64,000 nt of DNA. Origin: Lumbricus rubellus (Eukaryota; Annelida; Clitellata; Crassiclitellata; Lumbricidae). Under the pieces are notes generated by a model. That model ran no database searches. It was not told the origin of the DNA and worked only from the letters and a program-made list of their open reading frames with translations. Position numbers and translations under genes: made by a program. Positions 11,801 through 21,100 of the stretch are shown here, one piece after another; position 1 is the first letter of the stretch, and each line of letters starts with the position of its first letter. The stretch lies in NCBI GenBank assembly GCA_945859605.1, contig OX243815.1, forward strand, positions 24,954,613 through 25,018,612. Reading direction: 5' to 3'.

Positions 11801-13695
11801 ACAGAATTATGTTAATGCAATGCTCATAATGCATAGGACATTACATAGGACTTGAGTAAACTCCTCAGCACCAATCTATGCTCACTAAACAACAATGTAT
11901 AAGATAAATATATCATGAATTCGTTATAAGGATTTATATAGTGCCTCTTCCAGGCAACTACCCAGAAGCGCAAATGACAAGTTAACACCAACTGTGTCCA
12001 GATTGTAAAACGGAAGCATTCTGGCTTTGATAGCATGAAGGCAATGAAAGGCTTGAGAGTTCTTACGTTTCTTTATTTAAAGTGAAGGTTCAACAAAAGT
12101 GAAACTCTCACGGTGCATGCTGAAACTTGGAGTAACAAGCAATAATTCAGACTGAAATAGCGGCACTCTGGAAGTAAAGAAACTAATCAACAATATTTTT
12201 CCACTTCGCCATGCCGTTTTAACTTATATCATCGAGCACTTTAAATAACAGATTCATACATAAAAGCACCATGTAAAACATTTAGATTTGTATCCGTACA
12301 AGCAGTGAGTGCAAAAATGTTTTTGCAGACTTCTAAATTGGCATAATACAGAGCAATTCTATTTCTGAAGACAAGTTACTGCAAAATTTTAACGCAACTC
12401 AGTATAAAGATATTAAAGTATGAAGTCTTGTCTAAGGACTTAAAGAACGTGCTTTCAGATAATATTATATCCGCAACATGAAAAATGGTCAATACCTGCT
12501 GAGAGGCAACAGCCAAGGCTTCCGACGGATCACAGCTGGTGGGTCTTGAGTCATATCGTATTTAAGATCTTCATCATCTTTCATGCCATAATCATCATCA
12601 ACATCATCAGGTATATTTCTTTCACTTAGTCCCTGATCCCAGTACTCTCCAGGTTCCCCAAGAAACCCTTCCGGCTCAGTCTTTACTTCCAGTGGTATTT
12701 CATCAGAAAAACTTTTCCAAGCAAAAGACAGTGCTGCTGCATCTGTAAAGCTTTCTTCCCGGTTTCCGTCATCCCAACTGGCTTCCTGCTTACACTGGAA
12801 ACTATCAAAATCTACTTCGCAATTACCATCATGATTTGAATTGTCCATATCTGACATATCGGACAGCGACGATGCCGACGCCAGTTCGATTTTTATAGAG
12901 TTCATGAGTTCATCTGAAACCCAGACTGAACGTCTTCGTAAGTTAGCGCGATGGCCAACCAGAAAACTTTCAGCTATATTGTCGCCTTCCTCCTCCAGCT
13001 CTTCCTCTTTGATTTCTGCACACATTTGATCTTCATTTAAAGATGGTAGGACTTCATTACTCTCGTAATTTAAACTGTCTATCACTGGAGAATTGTTTTC
13101 GGCACACCTTTGATCTTCATTTAAAGATGGTAGAGCTTCATTACTCACGTAATCTAAACTGTCTATCACTGGAGAATTGTTTTCTGCACACCTTTGATCT
13201 TCATTTAAAGATGGTAGAGCTTCATTGTCCACGTAATTTAAACTCTCGTTCACTGGAGAATTGATTTCTGCACACCTTTGATCTTCATTTAAAGATGATA
13301 GAGCTTCATTTCTCACGTAATTTAAACTCTCGTTCACTGGAGAATTGATTTCTGCACACCTTTGATCTTCATTTAAAGATGGTAGAGCTTTATTACTCAC
13401 GTAATTTAAACTGTCATTCACTGGAGAATTGTTTTTGGCACACATCTGATTTTCATTTAAAGATGGTAGAGCTTCATTACTCCCGTAATCTAAACCGTCG
13501 TTCATTGGAGAGTTGGTGTTGTTCACCAAATGTGTCATTTCATTCTTCCCTTCCTCGCTCTGCCCTATAAGTTTGCAATTTTTTTCTCCACCTGGCGGTG
13601 ATAAGATTTTGTGACTCCCACCATTGACAGATGTGGTAGAGGTCTCAGCCGGTGACATTTCAGATGTCATCTCAGTTTGCAACATAGAAGACATT
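7499..13695 (-). CDS. C2H2 zinc-finger gene with shared acidic exon and two alternative cassettes
   Basis: Minus-strand gene. Shared coding exon 13694-12496 starts with ATG one base after an acceptor (TTTTTTTCCAG), so a 5' UTR exon lies upstream. It ends in phase 2 at CAGCAG|GTATTG. Two downstream pairs fit exactly: 50-nt linker 11691-11642 plus finger exon 10885-10311 (cassette A), or linker 9610-9561 plus finger exon 8802-7499 (cassette B). Predicted products are 607 and 850 residues. Direct joining of the shared exon to either finger exon breaks the frame, so the linker is needed. C2H2 arrays normally bind DNA in the nucleus; targets cannot be read from sequence. No KRAB, BTB or SCAN domain is visible; the acidic N-terminus could be an activation or interaction region (inference). 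Confidence 0.85.
8575..8745 (-). repeat. 21-bp coding repeat (QHEGAKK) in cassette B only
   Basis: About eight units of 21 bp encode QHEGAKK or variants (KLNEGTK, MQHEGAK) between the exon start and finger 1. Cassette A has only a single unit-like KEREKKQH at the same place, so the expansion followed the duplication. Confidence 0.9.
9561..9610 (-). CDS. 50-nt linker exon, cassette B
   Basis: Minus strand, same length and phases as the cassette A linker, reading RPGVEYIDISEDEKSSLG. Substitutions relative to A are mostly conservative (L to I, D to E), which suggests the protein sequence has been kept. Confidence 0.8.
10311..10885 (-). CDS. Zinc-finger exon, cassette A (four intact fingers)
   Basis: Acceptor CTTGTGTGCAG. 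Reads GANTRRFLQPKQTIRGKKRG, then four C2H2 fingers (CHVC..HLRVH, CEFC..HVREH, CPVC..HILQH, CNVC..HQLSH). Finger 5 is damaged: the first zinc-binding His is Asn (LKKNAGSH) and the finger is short. Finger 6 collapses after one Cys and the frame stops. It matches the first half of cassette B, so it is a truncated duplicate that may still be expressed as a short isoform. Confidence 0.75.
11642..11691 (-). CDS. 50-nt linker exon, cassette A
   Basis: Minus strand, acceptor TTACTGCAG and donor GTAAAT. With the phase-2 end of the shared exon it reads RLGVEYLDISDDEKSSLG and ends in phase 1, exactly what the finger exon at 10885 needs. Its near-identical partner sits at 9561-9610. Confidence 0.8.
12496..13695 (-). 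CDS. Shared 5' acidic exon of the zinc-finger gene
   Basis: About 400 residues from MSSMLQTEMTSEMSPAETST. Residues about 60-230 hold six copies of a 28-residue repeat (NSPVNESLNY ... ALPSLNEDQRCAE). The following part is strongly acidic (KEEELEEEGDN, MSDMDNSNHDG, a DDVDDDYGMKDDEDLKYD cluster). No fingers. It ends RRKPWLLPLS and runs into a donor; the apparent stop (RY*) comes from reading into the intron. Confidence 0.85.
13015..13515 (-). repeat. 84-bp coding tandem repeat, about six copies
   Basis: On the minus strand each unit encodes 28 residues with the core LPSLNEDQRCAE and NSPV. Units differ mainly in the middle (SNE/RNE/DNE, VNES/VIDS). The first and last copies are the most diverged, the usual pattern of an internally homogenising minisatellite. 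Confidence 0.9.
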
Positions 13696-14690
13696 CTGGA
13701 AAAAAATTCATATACAACGGTCTGGAAAAATTCAAGTTAAAAAAGTGAAGGTCTTAGAAGACAATTACAAAGACTGCAATAAAAAAATAACAATCGATTG
13801 AAACAAAACAATTGATTGAAGTTTCTGGTAAATTTACTTTCAACTCTGGGTATTTACATCTAGTCCACGCATACAACATTGGATAATTGGTCTGTTAACA
13901 TATTAGCATACATCTGCCATTCTGCCCGTGTGAATGTCAAGTTTAGTCAACTGTAAGCACAAAAATACAAACAAGTAAGTTTGCAGGAATGTGCGTTGCC
14001 ACATTCCCTATATTAATCGAGTGTGAGAGTGGATTATTTGATTGGACAGCACAACACTGTCCTTCATGACTTGGGATGGCCAGTGTAGGACTGTATTACA
14101 ATGAAGGACTGTATGTATTAGAATCTATAAGCCTAATTGTGGTTTCATCACAAAATTATCTTTATTTACATTAACAGAACTTTATTTTGCAATATATAGT
14201 TTGAAAAGACACTTACTTTCTGGGGCAAAAAATGCAAAAACTAGCACAAGGCATAAACTTGGCATAACACCTCCGAGTTGCCTTACTATTTTAGTGCGGC
14301 TTTATGTTACAAGAAGTGGCCCATGGCTTTGCTAACACCTTTATTAACATTTCAATTTGCTTTTATATGAAACATATGCATGTGACATTTTAACCTAGAA
14401 TAACATATTATATAAATAAATCAAAAGGTGGCAGGGGTCATGACACCGATAAAAAAAGTATGCCCTGACTGTTTAGCCCAGCTAGCATTGCTAGCATTGG
14501 TAAGCCTAATGCAAAAATAATATCATATCCTAAGTACCTGGAATGCAGTAGACCGTAGAAGTTGGAACTGGTAGGCCTATGCCTCATTCATTTCTACAAA
14601 AGCACAACAAAACTAGTCACATGCTGCCCTGGCCACACGATCATTAGTATTACATGACAAATTAAGATTTGCTTGTGTCTATTTAAAGTC
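13696..14690. other. Upstream region of the zinc-finger gene
   Basis: AT-rich. Should contain the 5' UTR intron, first exon and promoter of the zinc-finger gene, but I cannot place them. No transposon ends recognised. Confidence 0.4.
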
Positions 14691-14691
14691 A

Positions 14692-15441
14692 GTTCAAGTT
14701 GACTTGAGCAAAAAGCAACTTCCTGTAACCTTCTCTAAGTTCTCTTCCTCTGTTCGAGACCTTGGAGTCATTTTAGACCAAGAACTTTCTTTCTCTAAGC
14801 ACATCTCTTACCTGTCACGTGCCTGCTATGATCAAATTCGACAGCTGCGCGTCGTTGCTCGCTCTCTCTCATTAACTGCATCTTTTACTCTTGTCCATGT
14901 CTTTGTTTGCAGCCGCTTAGATTACTGCTCTCTCTTTATGTTGGCCTCCCACAGGTACACCTGAACTCCTTGGTTAGGGTCCTTCGATCTGCAGCACGCT
15001 TGGTTGGTGGCATCTCCCGGTTTGATCACGTTTCGACCTTCATGAGGAACGACCTCCACTGGCTCCCACTGCAGCAACGCATTGCTTATATAGTTTCGTC
15101 TATTGCTTGGCGCTGCATCCTGGCTCAAGCTCCATCCTACTTATGCGCACTTTTTACTCCTGTCTCCGTTTCTCTAGGCCGCGTTCGCTGCGGTCAGCTG
15201 CCCGCAGTGACTATCTTGTCCGTTTTTGTCGTACCGCTACTATGCAGCAAAGAGCATATTTCATAGTGGGTCCAGCTATTTGGAATGGCCTCCCTGCGGC
15301 TCTCCGTTCTCTTCCCCGTGACTCTGCTGGCTCTTTCTACCGTCTTCTCAAGAAGTTTCTTTTTGACCAGGCCTGGGTTGGGAGCGCCTCTGAGTAGAGA
15401 TCTTCAAGGGGCACTATATAAATTTATGTGATTGATTGATT
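14692..15441 (+). pseudogene. 3' fragment of a CR1-like non-LTR retrotransposon
   Basis: Three overlapping frames (14704-14964, 14907-15266, 15107-15397) carry consecutive pieces of the C-terminal region of a LINE reverse transcriptase: RDLGVILDQELSFSKHIS, QLRVVARSL, SRLDYC, then LRSAARLVGGI, LHWLPLQQRI, ILAQAPSYL, then ATMQQRAYF, AIWNGLPAALRSLP. At least two frameshifts separate them, so it is dead. The end GGGGCACTATATAAAT plus GATT repeats is the element's 3' terminus. Confidence 0.85.
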
Positions 15442-15605
15442 GACTCGACTTGCAAGTCGATCGAGTCGACGATTTTTCGATCGACTCGACTTGGCAAGAC
15501 TGACGATCGACTCAACTTGCAAGTCGATCGGGTCGACAATTTTTCGATCGACTCGACTTGGCCGAGTTATGATCGACTCGATCGATCAACTCTATCGACT
15601 ACGGG
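15433..15605. repeat. Palindrome-rich TCGA tandem repeat
   Basis: Two to three copies of an approximately 76-bp unit built from TCGACTCGACTTGCAAGTCG and ATTTTTCGATCGACTCGACT. Almost every word is its own reverse complement, so both strands can form hairpins. It directly abuts the LINE tail. Confidence 0.85.
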
Positions 15606-16220
15606 GTATACAAGGAACGCCAATCGGATAGTCAACTGAGTTACACGCTAACTGGATACACGAATCATGGATAGAGGACAGCTATTAAACAGATACAGTT
15701 TGATAATCACAGCGAAAATTAAAGGGCTCAATTTGTAATGGAGATAGGACAGAGTGGTGCAGGGCAAGTTGTTCGAGGCATGAAAAAAAGACGGCACACT
15801 GCCCAATTCTGATAACCAATTGATGGCTTAATTTCCTATTAACTATCAACTTACAAGTGGCTTCAAATACGTAAAGGGTGTCACAAACAGAATAGAATGT
15901 CTACAAGCACCGGAAGTTCATGGACTAGGCTGAGCATCGAACTTTAATGCAGTCTCAAGTTGAGCATCAATCATCGGCTGCATGTTTGCTAAAGTTTTAA
16001 ATTTTAGTACTTCGGTGTCCTCATATGCGATCCAGAGCAGTAAGATTTTTATTCGTCTATGATTTTAATTTACGAGCAAATACAAATATTACGAAAAACA
16101 CAAAATTGTTGACATTCTAACGGAAGTACAAGCGCAGAACCGAAACCAAACCACCGATCTATGTTTTTGAAATAGAGTTCGTGAAATAGCAACATAAATC
16201 GTTAAGCGCTATGAGTTGAA
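15606..16220. other. Spacer
   Basis: No gene, RNA or element ends identified. Confidence 0.4.
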
Positions 16221-16442
16221 CAGTAGCGGCGCCAGGAGTTCAGTTTTGAGGGCTGAATCCTCGCTGAAACAATTTTACCATTTTCGTTCGCCAAAATTTC
16301 TGACGACCTTTTTTAGTCGTTTGGTCGAGATCTCATGGAAATTTCACATTTTTTAGGGGTCCAAACGTGGAAATATTTCAGTTTTACATGTAGAAAACTG
16401 GATGGCCTTGAAGAGGCTTAGCCCCCTCTGGCGCCGCTACTG
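16221..16442. mobile_element. hAT-like MITE
   Basis: Terminal inverted repeat CAGTAGCGGCGCCAG at both ends, interior with GACGACCTTTTTTAGTCG also seen in the elements at 2387 and 26948. Flanking octamers GAGTTGAA and GATTTTAA agree at 6 of 8 positions, a decayed target duplication. Confidence 0.7.
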
Positions 16443-16781
16443 GATTTTAATAATAGATTTTTTAGTTATTTAATATATACACATGCATAATATACATAGT
16501 CTACGACTCTAATATCTTTGTTATAACGCTACGAATGACCAGTGTAGAACAGATTACTTATGCACCATTCAGAGTGTACTCACTGTAGCCTAATAGGCCT
16601 TAATTACTGGTTACTCTGTTTCAAATGGCACGTCTGAACTTTGTAAAGCGGACATTATCAAATTACAGTAGCTGTGGAGAATGTCCTTGCAACGTGCTCA
16701 TCATCCATTTACGCTCTGGGCGTGCTCAACTCAAAAGGGCTCCCACCTAGTTCTATACATAAAGTCAATGATTAAACGAAA

Positions 16782-16826
<45 letters not shown>

Positions 16827-18116
16827 CTGTTATATTTTTATTGATTAATTAGGCCTAATAGTCTATTAATAATACATAGGATGGTAACAGATCTATGCTC
16901 GCATCGTCTGAGTTTCCATCTTAAATCTTTGTTTTAATATTATTATATTCGAGGTCGTTGGTTTGATAAACTGTGGCTCGCTCTTTGTATTGCACTGAAC
17001 GTAAACTTTAACCTCGCTTACTTCTAATTAATTTCTGAGGACAGGTTTTCGATTGGCTTGCTGGTTGAAGTTTAGATTGCAATTTATCCTGTTTTAAGTG
17101 TATTTTCGATAATACCAAGGCAAGTTGAGCGTGATACGGTAGGCCTACTGTATTGCTGGTAAAAATAATAGCTGCTATGAGTGTGGAACCATAAAACATA
17201 GTATTACAACGGACAGCCATGGCCTGGACAGACCGCTGTTTACAGTTTTGTTCTCTTTTTTGGCCATTCTGTGAAACGGCAGTGGGCGTAACCAATAATA
17301 AGACAAATACTAACGGCCTTATTTTGCAAAAGGATGGGACCGAGAACCTTTTTATAGCAAAAGCTTAGTTTCGTAGAGCCTGAGGGCTATTTTATACATC
17401 GGGTGCAAAAATGTGAATTAATAAAGAATTCGTGTTTGTAATAATAAGTCCCCAAAACATAATGGTAATGATAATACTAATAATAATTACTTTAATAGAG
17501 GCGGGATTTGTAAAAGCATTATTGCTGAATTTGGAGCTGGATTGATGAAGAATAATTGTTATTTAAATAGAGCAAGATCTTGAGGAGTTTATAAAAAAGT
17601 TGGACACGTCCTGCAGAAGGGAATGCAGCCCACAGGGAGGCTATTCTGATTGTGTTAAGATGACAATTATATAAGTACTGCTGAACTGTATTAGGATGTT
17701 CTGTTTTCTAGGCTATATATTGGCAGATGTCCAGTGATTAGCCTGCTAATCTGTCAGCCCCAAGATCAGACTTAAAATTTCTGCCAGGACAGGAAGCATT
17801 AACATTTCATTTTCCTGCATCCTTAGCAAACTGCTGTAAAGCAGATTCATTAATGTTATGCTTTTTGTATGAACAGAAGCTAAAGAGGATTCACTGAAGC
17901 TAAAACGTTAAGCTACTAATGTTTCACACCTATGGGTAACAAAGCAGGATTAAAACTCTGGACGTGTTCATGCCAACATATACCTCTTCGAACTAATACT
18001 CATTCATGGGTCTCTTTTGTTGGCCTATTTAATAGTGTTGATTGAATCTAAGCTTTGTCTGTATATGTTTGCGTCGTGACGATAACAGCGTTTTCTTGTG
18101 GTTGACTGGGACAGGA
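16443..18116. other. Spacer upstream of the GST gene
   Basis: Contains an (ATTG)n microsatellite at 16782-16828, possibly the tail of another LINE copy. An acceptor-like GACTGGGACAG just before the GST start codon suggests a 5' UTR exon somewhere here. No other coding exon recognised. Confidence 0.45.
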
Positions 18117-21100
18117 ATGGCATCCGATTTGTATCTGTTTTGGTCGTCTGGGTCGCCACCATGCTGGCGTTTGATGCTGGCGCTGGAAGAAAAGGGATTG
18201 AGCGGATATCCAAACAAGCTCATCTCCTTTGACAAGCAGGAAAATAAAGGCGAAGATATTCTCAAGTGGAATCCCCGTGGACAAGTAACGACGACGATTC
18301 GCTAATATTATTTCGTCTCTACATCGGACAAATTATTTAATGCATTTATGTCAAACTTAAGAGAAGTTATTTGTAATATAAAATTCTTAGATATTGACTG
18401 GTATGATATATCACATTTATGGTACATGTTGAATAGTACTACATGATATTGTAATTACTGTTATTTTTAGTAAACGATGTTTTGTCGTATTTATTTTCAT
18501 CTGAAGTGTTTTACAATATGTGTTAGGTGTTATGACTTTATTTATACAAGTTCTGCCTAACATTGTTATTACATTTCATGGTAACAGTGAATAAGAAATT
18601 TCTGTGTTGTAGTTCAAAATGGCATAGTTTATCTAATAATAATCTTTGTTTATTTTTCAAACTGACACAACACAGTATGATTGCATGAAGCATTTCTTAA
18701 TTATCATCAATCTTAACTAATAGCAGAACATATAGCCTGCCACACAACTGTGTTATTAGCAGCCTACAAAGCATGTCTAAATTGTCCACCTTACAAAATC
18801 TCCAACATTTTGGTGTATTATCTAGTTGATTAAAATTAAGTACTAGTTAGCACTGCTGTGCTGTTCTCTTGTTGTGGTTTTGCAGCACTTGGGGTTTTTG
18901 AAACAGAATTTAAGAAAGCATTTTCCTTTTTCTTTGTTGTAGGTACCAACATTTGTTCACAAGAACAACGCTATCAATGAGTCTTTGGCTGCCATTGATT
19001 ATCTGGAGGTGAGTATTTCAACAGCGAAAATCAGATGAACGTTAAATCTATTATGCATATGCATTATGCACATTGCACATGTTCACTGTATTGAAATACT
19101 GTTATGAACTAGGAGTCTTCTTCTGGTTCTCTGCCCCTAGGCAGGTTCGGCTGTCCAATGTCGCCACTCTTCCCTCCGCTGGGCCTTCTCCTTTAGTCTT
19201 TGGTAACCGATCCTCTTCATCAGCGTGTCCAGCAACATCTGTCGTGGTCTTCCTCTTGTTCGTTTCCCCTCCATTTTTCCGAACTAGGAGTAGGATTTAA
19301 AATTGTGATACACCAAACAAATATGGTTAACATTTGAATCTGCTCTGTGTGTGTAAATTACTTATGGAACATGGCCAAACAGACTCCTGCATATATACTT
19401 AAATTGCTTTGGCGGTCTTTGCTTGAGATCTTTACTGGTTCATTCAACTTGTTTATGGTCAGCTAAGTAATAATTTCATTAGTAAAGTACTGCGTGTGTG
19501 TTTTTGCAGACAGTGTTCAAGGATCAAGGATCAAGGTTGTTGCCAGATGATCCTATACAACTTGGTCGGGTTCTCCAGAGAAAGTATGAGGTGAAATCTT
19601 CAGATGCTCTTTTCATTGCTTTTAAGAATACGAGGCAGTTTTCACAGACTGTGACATAAAATAATGGATTCTTTTGTCGTTCAGTGATATGAAGTTGATC
19701 TGCATGGAAGGCTATTTTATGGAGTGGGAATTAAAGCTTGTTCTGTGCAGTTGAGGTTTGGGTAATTAATAGAGGATGCACCTCGCCATGGTTATGTGAA
19801 TGTTATCTTTAACGCTATATCAGTGAGAAATTTAAGGGATTATTGAACAACGGTTGGACAACATCCAACAATGTCACCTGTTGTGTGACAAACGTCGCTG
19901 GTTGCACGTCTCAGACCAATGCCACAATGGCTGTGTCTGATGACTGACAAGGCTGTGAAGGTCATGAACTGTAGTGTGCAATCAACTCCTACATTCAAGA
20001 ACTGAATCAACTTGCATACTACCTTCGACCCTTGGCACTACTTTAATTGAATGTTAAACAAGGTAGTGTTTGCCAATGCTAGACATGCTGCATGGATAAT
20101 GGTTTTCCAGAGAATGTTTATGATTAACCAACATTTTATAACTTCAAACCACGTCTTAAGACATTTTTAACATAGCAGTTGACTCTCATTGGCTATCATT
20201 CATATGTTTAGGGCTAGCTTAACACATTCGCTGCCACGTACGTATATATACGTACTTCATTAAGCGCACGGCTAGTGCCACGTACGTATATATATACGTA
20301 CTTCAGTAGACGCAATACAACGGTTATCTGGCACACCGCGACGTCAAATTGTGTTTGTTTTGGCACACTAGAAACGTAATTGGAGTGGAGTATGACTAAA
20401 AATGTTTGATGGTAATGGAATTTTTCAGATTTTGTGCTATATTAGCCTACACCTATATTTTTTGGGTGAAATACTATATTTTTCGAAAGATCTTGTTGGT
20501 CTAAATAATAATAAATAAATAATAAATAAATAATAAATAAATAATAAATAATAATAAATAATAAATAAATAATAAAAAATAAAAATAAAATAATATTAAA
20601 TAATAAATAATAATAATTAAAAAAATAATAAATAATAAATAAATAAATAATAAATAAATAATAAATAAATAATAATGAATAATAAATAATAAATAAATAA
20701 ATAATAAATAGATAAAAAATAATAATAAATAAATAATAAATAAATAATAAAAAAATAATTTTTTTACCCCTCGTTTTACATTGGCACACGAGGCTGTTAA
20801 CATCTCACCCTGTTCTGGCAGCGAATGTGTTAAGCGTCAATATCTTTTGGCATAATTACTGTGTTATAGTCTTTTATGCATTGTTTTAAATTATTATTGT
20901 CGCTAAATATTATATCTTGTTTTCTTATGTTGTATTGAAGTTTTCAAACTTGGACAAGAAAGGATCGGAATTAATTCACTACCTCTATCAAGCAAAGCCA
21001 GAGGACATTGACGAGGTGATCTGATTTATTCCATCCATGCCTTAAATTCCAAAGTTAAATTTATGACAGGTCAAACAACAGGAAATACTGGGATTTAATG

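Larger units (their letters stand above)
8210..12420. repeat. Tandem duplication of about 2.1 kb carrying the zinc-finger cassettes
   Basis: Copies about 8210-10230 and 10470-12420 align through finger exon, intron and linker exon. Intron similarity is clear, for example 9500-9630 with 11575-11720 and 10130-10280 with 12280-12425. The duplication therefore copied genomic DNA rather than a processed transcript. Confidence 0.85.

Noticed and set aside
12489..13694. Separate 401-residue single-exon gene
   Set aside because: A strong donor at 12496/12495 and exact phase with the 50-nt linkers make it the 5' exon of the zinc-finger gene.
20442..20803. 100-115-residue Tyr/Leu/Ile-rich membrane-like frames on the minus strand
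   Set aside because: They translate the AATAAAT repeat core of a TTAA-flanked element.
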